19,284 bases of DNA from Elusimicrobia bacterium RIFOXYB2_FULL_49_7 (GCA_001800515.1 MGVN01000142.1:3182-22465), one strand, 5' to 3'. Positions 7,385 through 15,820 are shown, counted from the stretch's first letter. The notes: generated by a model from the sequence alone, not told the origin. Numbers and translations: made by a program.

Positions 7385-8836
7385 ATGACGAATAAAAAAC
7401 GACTTTCCATTGATGATTTCATGAAAGAGCGGACAACGGTTTTATCCGCCTGGAAAACAGGGGTGGGTGTGGAGTTGGAAGAGGGGGCGGCTTATCAGAA
7501 ATCACTGCCGGAATCCAAACGGTTTTCCTTGGCCATGAAAAAGGCGCATGAAGAGAAAAAGGTGCTCATCCAACCCCGAGCCGGGGTCGCCCTTTTGGAT
7601 GATCATATCCGGCTGCTCAAATATTTGGAAACAGAAGGCCGGGCGGATTTGCTGCCCACCACTATCGACGCCTACACCCGTCAGAATCGGTATGAAGAGG
7701 CTGAAAAGGGAATTGAGAAATCAAAGACCGCAGGCCATTCGCTTTTGAACGGTTTTCCTGCTGTTAACCATGGTCTCTCCGCCTGTCGTCAGGTGGTAGA
7801 AAGTCTGCAAAGACCGGTGCAAGTGCGTCATGGCACGCCGGATGCGCGGCTTTTGGCTGAAATCACCCTGGCAGCCGGATTTACAAGTTACGAAGGGGGC
7901 GGCATTTCCTATAACATTCCTTATGCCAAAAAGGTGCCGCTTCAGAAATCCATCCGCGACTGGCAGTATGTGGACCGGCTCATCGGCTGGTATGAGGAGC
8001 AAGGGGTTCGCATCAACCGGGAACCTTTTGGTCCCTTAACCGGCACTTTAGTTCCTCCCTTTATCAGCCATACGGTGGCCATTCTGGAAGGTTTGTTGGC
8101 ATTGGAGCAGGGTGCGCGCTCCTTGACGCTTGGCTATGGACAGGGGGGGTGCGTTGCCCAGGACATTGCAGCTGTTCAGTCACTTCGGGAATTGGCGGAT
8201 GAATATTTCCGCGCAGAGGGTTTTGATGATTTTGAACTGACCCTGGTTTTTCACCAGTGGATGGGCGGTTTCCCGGAAGATGAGTCCAAGGCCTTTTCGG
8301 TCATTGCCGTGGGATCGGCTGTGGCGGCCATGGCAGGGGCGGATAAGATTATTGTCAAGACCCCGCATGAGGCTATGGGTATTCCAACCGCGGAAGCCAA
8401 TGCAGCAGGACTCAAGGCCACGCGCCAGGTTTTGAGCATGCTTGCGGATCAAACCCTTCTGTTTGATCAGACAACGCTTGAACGGGAAAAGCAGATGATT
8501 CGTCTGGAAGTCAAGGCGCTCATGGATGCGGTCAGAATCCTCGGCGAGGGCAATTGGGCGGTTGGTGCAACTAAGGCTTTTGCTGCCGGTGTGCTGGATG
8601 TGCCCTTTGCGCCGTCGCAATTCAATCGAGGCAAGGTGCTGCCTGTGCGCGATGATGAAGGATTCATTCGGGTCTTTTCAAAAGGGGCTCTGCCGCTTCC
8701 GGAAGCCGTGGAAGGCTTTCATCAGGATCGACTGGCCCAACGTGCCAGAAATGAAAAAAGGGCGGTCTCCTTTCAGATGGTGACAGATGATATTTATGCT
8801 GTTTCCAAAGGACGATTAATCGGGAGGCCGCGATGA
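7385..8836 (+). CDS. glmE: Glutamate mutase (methylaspartate mutase) large subunit E
   Basis: A 483-residue TIM-barrel subunit, the same length as the Clostridium cochlearium enzyme. Residues known to bind substrate and cofactor in that enzyme are all present one position earlier: R65 (QPRAGV), R99 (YTRQNR) and R148 (VRHGTPDAR) for the arginine claw, E170, Y176 and Y180 in YEGGGISYNIPYAK, and K325 and E329 in VKTPHEA. The active site therefore looks intact. With GlmS and adenosylcobalamin it carries out the radical carbon-skeleton rearrangement of glutamate. A good AAAGGA ribosome site precedes the ATG. The stop overlaps the start of mal by ATGA, which suggests translational coupling. Confidence 0.97.
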   Translation: MTNKKRLSIDDFMKERTTVLSAWKTGVGVELEEGAAYQKSLPESKRFSLAMKKAHEEKKVLIQPRAGVALLDDHIRLLKYLETEGRADLLPTTIDAYTRQNRYEEAEKGIEKSKTAGHSLLNGFPAVNHGLSACRQVVESLQRPVQVRHGTPDARLLAEITLAAGFTSYEGGGISYNIPYAKKVPLQKSIRDWQYVDRLIGWYEEQGVRINREPFGPLTGTLVPPFISHTVAILEGLLALEQGARSLTLGYGQGGCVAQDIAAVQSLRELADEYFRAEGFDDFELTLVFHQWMGGFPEDESKAFSVIAVGSAVAAMAGADKIIVKTPHEAMGIPTAEANAAGLKATRQVLSMLADQTLLFDQTTLEREKQMIRLEVKALMDAVRILGEGNWAVGATKAFAAGVLDVPFAPSQFNRGKVLPVRDDEGFIRVFSKGALPLPEAVEGFHQDRLAQRARNEKRAVSFQMVTDDIYAVSKGRLIGRPR

Positions 8837-10074
8837 AGATTGAAAAGGTCTTTTTATCCGCCGGAAAGTCCGGTTTTTTCTTTGACGACCAGGCAGCCAT
8901 CAAAAAAGGGGCAAGCCATGACGGCTTTGCCTACACCGGCCTTTCGGTCACAGAGAGGTTCAAACAGGTACGGGTAGCAGGCGAGTGCGTCTCTGTTCAA
9001 CTGTTGCTGTCAGACGGCAGCGTGGCAGTGGGCGATTGCGCAGCAGTGCAATACTCCGGTGCCGGCGGACGCGACCCCCTTTTCCTGGCATCGGAATTCA
9101 TCCCCTTGCTGAAAAAAGAGGTGGTTCCCTTTTTAACCGGTCTTCCGGTTACCTCTTTTCGGGAAATGGCCAATCGGTTCGACACCCTTTCTATAAAGGG
9201 CCGACCTCTCCATACCGCCGCCCGTTACGGCCTCACCCAGGCGCTGCTTCATGCAACTGCTTTGTCCGAGCGTAAGCTCATGTGCGAAGTGGTATGCGCG
9301 GAATACCATCTGCCGGTCATTGCGGAACGGGTCCCCATTTTCGGACAAAGCGGGGACAACCGGTATGAAAATGCGGATAAAATGATTTTAAAAGGGGTTG
9401 AAGCGCTGCCTCATGCGCTCATCAATAATGTGGATGAAAAGCTGGGTCGCTCCGGCGAAAAACTTCTGGAGTATGTGGCTTGGCTGGCCAAACGGATTCG
9501 TACTTTAAACGCTGATTTCAGTTATCAGCCAGCCATTCATATCGATGTCTATGGCACCTTTGGCCTGATTTTCGGTACCGATTATGTCAAGATGGCCGAT
9601 TATTTTTCCAAGCTTGAGAAGGCAGCGACCGGTTTTTCCCTGTATATCGAGGGACCTGTTGATGTGGGCAGTCGCGAGGGCCAGATAATGGCCCTCTCTG
9701 ATATTCGGCGCAGCCTCAAGCAAAAAGGGGTTAAGGTCAAGATTGTGGCGGATGAATGGTGCAATACACAGGAGGATATCCGCCTTTTCTGCGATGCGCA
9801 GTCGTGCGATATGATTCAGATTAAAACTCCGGACCTGGGCGGCATTCAGAATATTGTGGAGAGCGTGCTTTATTGCAAACGGAATAAGATTGAGGCGTAT
9901 CAGGGCGGCACCTGCAATGAAACCGATGTTTCGGCGCGCACCTGTGTGCATCTGGCCATGGCGGCCCGCGCAGAGCGTATTCTGGCCAAACCGGGCATGG
10001 GCTTTGACGAAGGCTATATGATTGTCAATAATGAAATGGAGCGGATTCTTACCCTTCTTCAGGAGCGGAAATGA
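8833..10074 (+). CDS. mal: Methylaspartate ammonia-lyase (3-methylaspartase)
   Basis: A 413-residue enolase-superfamily enzyme, exactly the length of the Clostridium tetanomorphum protein, with active-site residues at the same numbers. Mg ligands are D238, E273 and D307. K331 (IQIKTPD) is the base that removes the C3 proton, H194 lies opposite, and Q172, Q329, T360 and C361 are in substrate-binding positions. It eliminates ammonia from (2S,3S)-3-methylaspartate to give mesaconate (EC 4.3.1.2), the second pathway step. It is joined to its neighbours by ATGA overlaps on both sides, with GGGAGG just upstream of its own start. Confidence in function is very high because of the residue match. Confidence 0.97.
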   Translation: MKIEKVFLSAGKSGFFFDDQAAIKKGASHDGFAYTGLSVTERFKQVRVAGECVSVQLLLSDGSVAVGDCAAVQYSGAGGRDPLFLASEFIPLLKKEVVPFLTGLPVTSFREMANRFDTLSIKGRPLHTAARYGLTQALLHATALSERKLMCEVVCAEYHLPVIAERVPIFGQSGDNRYENADKMILKGVEALPHALINNVDEKLGRSGEKLLEYVAWLAKRIRTLNADFSYQPAIHIDVYGTFGLIFGTDYVKMADYFSKLEKAATGFSLYIEGPVDVGSREGQIMALSDIRRSLKQKGVKVKIVADEWCNTQEDIRLFCDAQSCDMIQIKTPDLGGIQNIVESVLYCKRNKIEAYQGGTCNETDVSARTCVHLAMAARAERILAKPGMGFDEGYMIVNNEMERILTLLQERK

Positions 10075-11447
10075 AAAAAGAGAACGAATACCGGGTCCTT
10101 TCACCCACCGCTATTCTGGGCTATGGGTTTCCGGAAGGCTCCTTTAAAAAAGGGGTGACGTTAAAGCCGCATTGTATCGCCGTGGATGCGGGTTCCACCG
10201 ACCCGGGCCCCTATTATTTGGGGGTAGGAAAGTCCTTTACAAACCGCGATGCCGTCAAACGGGATTTGCGCTATATGCTTGTGGCAGGCCGGAAATTAAA
10301 GGTGCCGGTGATCATCGGCAGCGCAGGTGGTGGTGGTGCCAAACCTCATGTGGATTGGTGCGAGGAGATTATCCGCGAGATTGCACAGGAGGAAAAGCTC
10401 TCGTTCAAGATGGCGGTGATTTATGCGGATATTCAGAAAGCCGCTATTCTGTCGGCTTTAAAGAAGAAGGCCATTGTCCCTCTTTCGTTTGTGCCGGAAC
10501 TGGACGAAAAAACGGTCCAAGATTCTGTGAATGTGGTGGCGCAAATGGGCATGGAGCCTATCATCAAGGCATTGGATCAGGGCTGCGAAGTCATTCTCTG
10601 CGGCCGCTGTTATGATCCCGCTGTTTTTGCCGCCATGGCGGTACGGCAGGGATTTGATGCGGGTTTGGCCCTTCACATGGGGAAAATCCTGGAATGTGCC
10701 GCCATTGCGGCAACTCCGGGTTCAGGCGCGGATTGCGCCATGGGCTTTTTAAGGGAAGACCATTTTGAACTGGCTCCTTTGTCTTCAGAAAGAAAATTCA
10801 CCCAACTTTCCACAGCCGCCCATACGCTTTATGAGAAATCGGATCCCAGCCATCTGCCCGGTCCGGGCGGCGTCATTGAGCTTGATAAGTGCGTGTTTGA
10901 AGAGCGGCCTGGTGGGCGGGTACGGGTGAGCGGAAGCCGTTTTGTGCCCGGTAATCCATATTATATAAAACTTGAAGGAGTGAGACGAGCAGGTTATCGA
11001 ACCATTTCCGTTGCCGGCACACGAGATCCCGTCATGCTGGCCGAGATTGATACCATTCTGAATGCAGTGCGGAAACAAGTGATGGAGAGATCCGAAAAGG
11101 ATGGTGTGGTAGGTCGGGTTGATTTTCATGTGTATGGTAAAAATGGCGTGATGCGGGAGTTGGAGCCTGTTAAGAAAACAGGGAGCCATGAATTGGGTCT
11201 TGTGATGGAAGCGGTGGCCGATACCCAGAAAGCGGCGGATACCTTGTGTAGTCTGGTCAGAAGCACGTTGCTTCATTACGGTTATCCGGGTCGTCTTTCC
11301 ACGGCCGGTAATCTCGCTTTTCCCTTTTCACCTTCGGATGCATCGATGGGCGAGGTTTTTGAGTTTTCATTGTATCATCTGATGCCGGTTAAAGATCCGG
11401 CTGCCTTTCCCATGAAAACAGCGGACATTGGACGGAGGAAAGCATGA
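10071..11447 (+). CDS. AtuA/DUF1446-family protein of the methylaspartate operon
   Basis: A 458-residue protein that I recognise as the acyclic terpene utilization AtuA / DUF1446 family. Conserved-looking segments are IAVDAGSTDPGPYYLG (36-51), the glycine-rich IIGSAGGGGAKPHVDW (81-96) and GCEVILCGRCYDPA (171-184) with three cysteines. The biochemical activity of the family is not established to my knowledge. It overlaps mal at the 5' end and the DUF4387 gene at the 3' end by ATGA, so the three should be made together. Inference: the protein works with DUF4387 on a carboxylic acid of this pathway such as mesaconate or citramalate. It shows no signal peptide or membrane segment, so it is cytoplasmic. 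Confidence 0.85.
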   Translation: MKKENEYRVLSPTAILGYGFPEGSFKKGVTLKPHCIAVDAGSTDPGPYYLGVGKSFTNRDAVKRDLRYMLVAGRKLKVPVIIGSAGGGGAKPHVDWCEEIIREIAQEEKLSFKMAVIYADIQKAAILSALKKKAIVPLSFVPELDEKTVQDSVNVVAQMGMEPIIKALDQGCEVILCGRCYDPAVFAAMAVRQGFDAGLALHMGKILECAAIAATPGSGADCAMGFLREDHFELAPLSSERKFTQLSTAAHTLYEKSDPSHLPGPGGVIELDKCVFEERPGGRVRVSGSRFVPGNPYYIKLEGVRRAGYRTISVAGTRDPVMLAEIDTILNAVRKQVMERSEKDGVVGRVDFHVYGKNGVMRELEPVKKTGSHELGLVMEAVADTQKAADTLCSLVRSTLLHYGYPGRLSTAGNLAFPFSPSDASMGEVFEFSLYHLMPVKDPAAFPMKTADIGRRKA

Positions 11448-11755
11448 AAAAGAGTATTCGCACTGCGGCGCGGGTTATCCGTTCCAAGAACTCCGGCCCC
11501 TATGAACTGACGCTGGACATTTTCTTTAAAAACAGACAATATTATGACGAAGTGAAGAAGAGCAATGTCATTACGCCGAATCGCATTGCAAAGCTGTATC
11601 AGGCCAAATTGGCGGATGTGCTCAAGGTGGTCTGGTTTGAGCCTGCGCTTGCTGTCAAGGCCACGCTGAAACGGATTCGGCCTTCGGGACATCCCGGTGA
11701 GAGCGATGTGTACGGCGCGCAGCAGCATGCACTGCTTTTGGATTTGGAGTATTAA
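11444..11755 (+). CDS. DUF4387-family small protein, partner of the DUF1446 protein
   Basis: A 103-residue soluble protein of the DUF4387 family, which commonly sits next to DUF1446/AtuA genes. It has a basic start (ARVIRSKNSGPYELTLDIFF), a central YDEVKKSNVIT segment and a C-terminal RPSGHPGESDVYGAQQHA segment rich in Gly and His that looks conserved. The start overlaps the DUF1446 stop by ATGA and has GGAGGAAA as ribosome site. Its size and strict coupling suggest a small subunit of a complex with the DUF1446 protein. The function is unknown. Its stop is one base before the next gene. Confidence 0.85.
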   Translation: MKKSIRTAARVIRSKNSGPYELTLDIFFKNRQYYDEVKKSNVITPNRIAKLYQAKLADVLKVVWFEPALAVKATLKRIRPSGHPGESDVYGAQQHALLLDLEY

Positions 11756-11756
11756 T

Positions 11757-12710
11757 ATGGATCTTCTCAAAAATCAGGCGCACCGTGAAACGCTGGTCTA
11801 TGCCGCCTATTACGCACCCCGCGGCCGATTGCGTCTTTACAGGGTGGCCGGACAGCTTTCCCAACGCTATTTAAGCCCAACTGACCTGCTCATCGGCGTG
11901 ATTGGGTCCGAAGGGTCGGGCAAATCCACGCTGATTAAAGGGCTCTTTCCGGGTCTGGAACTGACCAATGATGATGAAGGCATCAATATCCGGCCCACTC
12001 CGCTCTATGAATTCAGCCCCAGCGATCCCTTTTCAGGACACACCTTTCATATTGATGTGCGCTATGAACTCGCCTTTCATCAGATACACCAAGTAGTCGA
12101 AGCGGTGAGCAATGCCATTTCCCATGGCCGGCGGGTCGTTGCCGAACATTTTGATCTGCTTTATGCGGCGCTGGGGCATAATGCCCAGGTGCTTATCGGC
12201 ATTGGTGAGGAGATTCTGGTGGCCCGCCCCGGTGTTTTCGGCCCTTTTCCGGCACACATTAAAACCATTGTGGATAAGACCATCCGCTATCGGCTCATGG
12301 CCCATTCGGCTGAAGATATCACGACCCGTATTTTGGAAAAAGAATATGACTATTCCCGGCAGGTCTTTCATTCTGACGTGAAACATGGTTTCATCATCAC
12401 TTTTCCGGAACGGCCGGATATTGATTTGAACAAGCTGGAGGCGCAGGTACTGGAAGTGATCCGCCGTAATGTACCCATTGCGCCGGCCGGTGAGGAGGGG
12501 ATTCGTATCGGCGAAGATACCATTTCCTGCACGGGTGTACGCACCCATGTGAAGTCATCCGGGGAGATTGAGAATTTCCGGTTGTTCAAGGATTTCAAAT
12601 ATGATCCTATTTCCAAGGAATATCTGTTGGTCGGCATGGTAGGCCGCAAAGAGCCGGTGGGCATGGATGATCTCATCGATATGTCGGAGTTCGAACAAAA
12701 AGGAGCGTAA
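11757..12710 (+). CDS. P-loop NTPase of the 'alanyl-tRNA synthetase second additional domain' type
   Basis: A 317-residue protein. Residues 46-60 hold a Walker A loop (GSEGSGKST, 50-58) in a nucleoside-kinase-like context, followed by ELTNDDEGINIRP and a central region with ISHGRRVVAEHFDLL and LIGIGEEILVARP. The C-terminal third (HSAEDITTRI, then SDVKHGFIITFP, then FRLFKDFKYD) appears to be the part that gives the family its name, a domain related to the tRNA_SAD editing-associated domain of AlaRS. I recall such genes in clostridial glutamate-mutase clusters, but no proven function. It lacks the catalytic core of a tRNA synthetase. The chosen ATG has GGAG seven bases upstream; an in-frame ATG at 11697 lies inside the DUF4387 gene and is rejected. 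Inference: an ATP-dependent accessory or regulatory factor for the pathway. Confidence 0.75.
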   Translation: MDLLKNQAHRETLVYAAYYAPRGRLRLYRVAGQLSQRYLSPTDLLIGVIGSEGSGKSTLIKGLFPGLELTNDDEGINIRPTPLYEFSPSDPFSGHTFHIDVRYELAFHQIHQVVEAVSNAISHGRRVVAEHFDLLYAALGHNAQVLIGIGEEILVARPGVFGPFPAHIKTIVDKTIRYRLMAHSAEDITTRILEKEYDYSRQVFHSDVKHGFIITFPERPDIDLNKLEAQVLEVIRRNVPIAPAGEEGIRIGEDTISCTGVRTHVKSSGEIENFRLFKDFKYDPISKEYLLVGMVGRKEPVGMDDLIDMSEFEQKGA

Positions 12711-12713
12711 ACC

Positions 12714-14312
12714 ATGGCTGCTTTTCGATTTGCCAAGTTGCTTTCCCCGATTGAAAAAAAGGTCTCCTATCACTGCCTGACAGAAAAAGGGGTTCGCGCC
12801 AAAAAAATGGGTGACCGGATGCTTTTGGACGTTCGGCCGGAGGCGCTTACTCGACTGGCCTCTGAAGCTTTTGCTGATGTTGCTTTTTTTCTCCGCACCA
12901 CTCAGCTCAAAGATTTAGCTGCTATCCTGACGGATAATCAGGCATCGGATAATGACCGTTTTGTGGCCGAAAGTCTGTTGAAAAATGCGATTATCTCGTC
13001 CGAAGGACTTTTACCTCTTTGTCAGGATACCGGAACCGCAACCATTGTGGGCTGGCGCGGCATGGGGGTTTTGACGGACGGCAATGATGAAGAGGCGCTG
13101 TCTCGCGGCGTCTTTGAAACTTATACCAAACGCAATCTTCGCTATTCCCAGATGGCGCCCCTTACCTTGTTTGACGAAGTGAATACGGAATGCAATCTGC
13201 CTGCTCAAATAGAACTCTATGCCGACAAGGGGGCGGATTATCGTTTTCTCTTTATTGCCAAAGGAGGCGGCTCTTCGAACAAGACCAGTCTCTTTCAGGA
13301 AACTAAAGCGCTCCTCAATGAGGCCTTTCTTGAAAAGTTTATTCGGGAAAAGATTAAGGTGCTGGGGGTGGCGGCTTGTCCGCCTTATCATATTGCCATT
13401 GTGGTGGGCGGCACCTCGCCGGAGATGAATCTCAAGACCGTGAAATATGCCACAGCCGGAATGCTGGATAATTTGCCGACCAAAGGAAACCGATTGGGAA
13501 TTGCTTTTCGGGATAAGGTATGGGAGGCGCGGGCGCTTAAAATGGCGCAGGAGAGCGGGCTTGGGGCGCAGTTTGGGGGACGGAATCTTGCCTTTGATGT
13601 GCGGGTCATTCGGTTGCCGCGACATGCGGGGTCTTGTCCGGTCTCCATCGCTGTCAGTTGCAATGCGGACAGGAATATCCTGGGAAAGATTACGGCTGAC
13701 GGTGTTTTTCTGGAGGAGTTGGACAAAGCCCCTGCCCGATTCTTACCCAAGAGCGGCCTCTCTTTTTCTCGTCAGCCGATAGCCATTGATTTAACCAAGC
13801 CCATGTCGGAAATCCTTGTTTCATTGAAAGGTAAACCGGTGGGTACCCTGGTTTCCTTGAATGGCCCGCTTATAGTGGCGCGTGATATTGCTCATGCCAG
13901 ACTCAAGACCTTATTGGATAAAACCGGCACTCTCCCCAATTATTTCAAAGACCATCCTATTTATTATGCCGGGCCGGCCAAGACACCCGAAGGTTATGCA
14001 TCCGGCAGCTTTGGCCCCACCACGGCCCAGCGCATGGACGGCTATCTCAGTGATTTTATGAAGCAGGGTGCTTCACGGGTGACGCTGGCCAAGGGAAATC
14101 GGAATCCGGTGGTGGCGGAAGTGTGCAAAAACTTCGGCGGCTTTTATCTTGGGACCATCGGCGGCGCCGCGTCCCTCATGGCCAAGGAGCATATTGTGAG
14201 CAGTGAGGTGATTGATTTCAAGGAGCTGGGCATGGAGGCGGTGAGGAAGATTGTCGTTCGGAATCTGCCTGCCTTCATTCTGGGCGATGATGGGGGGAAG
14301 ACACTGTATTAA
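12714..14312 (+). CDS. Class I fumarate hydratase, alpha-beta fused; probable mesaconase
   Basis: A 532-residue single-chain class I (iron-sulfur) hydratase with the N-terminal alpha and C-terminal beta domains fused, as in E. coli FumA/FumB. The three cysteines expected to bind the [4Fe-4S] cluster are C103 (CQDTG), C222 (ACPPYH) and C316 (SCNADR). The beta part carries GPLIVARDIAHAR, YYAGPAKTPEGYASGSFGPT and the C-terminal PAFILGDD. Members of this family, for example FumD of E. coli O157:H7, hydrate mesaconate to (S)-citramalate. Its place directly after mal makes mesaconase the best call, though fumarase activity is likely too. AAGGAG precedes the start, which lies three bases after the upstream stop. 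A G6 run lies near the end (14292-14297). Confidence 0.9.
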   Translation: MAAFRFAKLLSPIEKKVSYHCLTEKGVRAKKMGDRMLLDVRPEALTRLASEAFADVAFFLRTTQLKDLAAILTDNQASDNDRFVAESLLKNAIISSEGLLPLCQDTGTATIVGWRGMGVLTDGNDEEALSRGVFETYTKRNLRYSQMAPLTLFDEVNTECNLPAQIELYADKGADYRFLFIAKGGGSSNKTSLFQETKALLNEAFLEKFIREKIKVLGVAACPPYHIAIVVGGTSPEMNLKTVKYATAGMLDNLPTKGNRLGIAFRDKVWEARALKMAQESGLGAQFGGRNLAFDVRVIRLPRHAGSCPVSIAVSCNADRNILGKITADGVFLEELDKAPARFLPKSGLSFSRQPIAIDLTKPMSEILVSLKGKPVGTLVSLNGPLIVARDIAHARLKTLLDKTGTLPNYFKDHPIYYAGPAKTPEGYASGSFGPTTAQRMDGYLSDFMKQGASRVTLAKGNRNPVVAEVCKNFGGFYLGTIGGAASLMAKEHIVSSEVIDFKELGMEAVRKIVVRNLPAFILGDDGGKTLY

Positions 14313-14497
14313 CCTTCCGCGGTTTTCGGGCAGATGCAGGTTACAGTGATGCCATGGTGAATGGATTTCAGGAAAAGTTCGGCCCTTTACTCAAGGGTGA
14401 GGATGTGGCGGAAGCGATTCACTTCATTGTCACCCAACCACCCCATGTGCATATCAGTGATATCATGATCCGGCCTACGCGACAGGATTATCCGTAA
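14313..14497 (+). pseudogene. C-terminal remnant of a short-chain dehydrogenase/reductase gene
   Basis: Translating the frame that ends at TAA 14495-14497 gives ~61 codons reading TFRGFRADAGYSDAM and then PLLKGEDVAEAIHFIV, TQPPHVHISDIMI and RPTRQDYP. This is the standard C-terminal end of NADP-dependent SDRs of the YdfG type (PLTxEDVAEA, P-HV-I, RPTxQ). The Rossmann fold, catalytic Ser-Tyr-Lys and any start region are missing: homology begins at or just before the fumarase stop. It is probably the leftover of a gene cut by a deletion that joined it to the operon end. An internal ATG at 14354 could give a 47-residue peptide, but there is no convincing ribosome site. Confidence 0.75.
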
Positions 14498-14517
14498 GCT
14501 CGATAGGGTTGATTCGA

Positions 14518-15792
14518 TCAGATTTCCCGAATCGATGCACCCAAAGCGGCAAAGGCTTTCTGGAAACCCGGGAAGGTGACAGCCGTCGATTCTGCGGTGT
14601 CAACTTCCGTCTCGCCTTCGGCAACCAGTCCGGCCAGCGCTAAGGCCATAACGATACGGTGATCATGATGGCCGTTGACCACGGCACCGTGGAGCTTGCT
14701 TTCCTTAATAATAAGTCCGTCCGGTCGTTCGGTGATATCCGCACCCATCTTTTGCAATTCCTCGCACATGACGTGAATACGATCCGTTTCCTTAATGCGC
14801 GCCTGAGGAACGTTGACAAGGTGGGTCTCTCCTTCGGCCAGGCAGCCGAGTACGGCCATCGCCGGCAATGCGTCGGGCATGGCGTTTAAATCAACTTCCA
14901 TCCCTTCGAGTTTACTCGACTTGACTCGGATGCCATCGGCTTCATGTTCAACGCTGCCGCCCATTTCCTTCATGACTTCAAAGAGTTGTTTATCGCCTTG
15001 CGGATCGTTTTTATCGAGTCCTTTGAGGAGTACGTCGGAATCCGAGGTAATCAGCGCTGCGATAAGCGGAAAGGTGGCACTGGAGAAATCAGCCGGAATA
15101 GAGGTGCCGAATTCATAATAGACCTGATTTCCCGGAATGAAATAGCGGTTGGGCCCCTTTTTCTGAGTTTCAACGCCCATTTTCTTTAGCCAATATAGGG
15201 TCATTTCCATATAAGGCCGTTCGTTCAGCCGAATGACCTTGATGTCGCTGGATTTGCGTAAAAGCGGTGCGACAATAAGCAAGGCGCTCATAAACTGGGA
15301 GGTCATGCCTTCTACCGTTGTGACACCGCCCCCAAGCGGGCCTTGTACGATAATCGGTGCGAATCCCTTTCCTTCAACGGATTCGGCTTTGAGTGCGCCC
15401 AGTTCCTGGAGTGATTTCAGAAGCGGTCCCATGGGACGGGTACGGGTGGAGTCATCGCCGGTGATCTGAATCTCACCCACGCCCAAAGCGGAAACAGCGG
15501 TCAGAAAACGGAGGGATGTACCGGAATTGCCCACCTCCAACGGCACATCCGGAACAAGCGGGTGTCCGCCGAACCCCTTTATTTTCCAGCACTCCTTTTC
15601 TTCTGTCACACCCGCACCCAATAGACGCAAACCGGCCAGACAGGATTGGGTATCATCGGATATCAGAGGTGATTGTATGATCGATTCCCCTTTCGCGAGT
15701 CCGGCCAAAACAGCGGCACGCAGGGTATGAGATTTGGACGGCGGAATCTGTATCTCGCCTTTTAAGGCTGAGGGTGTGACTTTGAATTTCAT
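14518..15792 (-). CDS. aroA: 3-phosphoshikimate 1-carboxyvinyltransferase (EPSP synthase)
   Basis: A 424-residue enzyme of the usual family length. It joins phosphoenolpyruvate to shikimate-3-phosphate (EC 2.5.1.19), step six of the shikimate pathway. Hallmarks are PPSKSHTLRA (17-26), SDDT (45-48), GNSGTSLR (88-95), RTRPMGPL (from 117), MTSQFMSALL, the catalytic-Asp segment PADFSSATFP, RIKETDR and HHDHRIVMALALA. Two ATGs lie side by side; the second (15792) has the better spacing of 5 bases from AGGA, the first (15795) only 2. It lies downstream of the OstA-like gene and is convergent with the glutamate operon, with 20 bases between it and the SDR remnant. It likely has its own promoter. Confidence 0.96.
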   Translation of the reverse strand: MKFKVTPSALKGEIQIPPSKSHTLRAAVLAGLAKGESIIQSPLISDDTQSCLAGLRLLGAGVTEEKECWKIKGFGGHPLVPDVPLEVGNSGTSLRFLTAVSALGVGEIQITGDDSTRTRPMGPLLKSLQELGALKAESVEGKGFAPIIVQGPLGGGVTTVEGMTSQFMSALLIVAPLLRKSSDIKVIRLNERPYMEMTLYWLKKMGVETQKKGPNRYFIPGNQVYYEFGTSIPADFSSATFPLIAALITSDSDVLLKGLDKNDPQGDKQLFEVMKEMGGSVEHEADGIRVKSSKLEGMEVDLNAMPDALPAMAVLGCLAEGETHLVNVPQARIKETDRIHVMCEELQKMGADITERPDGLIIKESKLHGAVVNGHHDHRIVMALALAGLVAEGETEVDTAESTAVTFPGFQKAFAALGASIREI

Positions 15793-15820
15793 CATTTTCC
15801 TTTCATTAAAGCAAATTATC

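Noticed and set aside
9505..10104. 199-codon minus-strand frame
   Set aside because: Fully antisense to mal, whose catalytic residues are all identified. The 204-codon minus frame at 13011-13625 under the fumarase is rejected for the same reason.
11697..11756. Upstream in-frame ATG extending the P-loop protein by 20 residues
   Set aside because: It lies inside the DUF4387 coding region. The ATG at 11757 has a GGAG site at good spacing directly after the DUF4387 stop.
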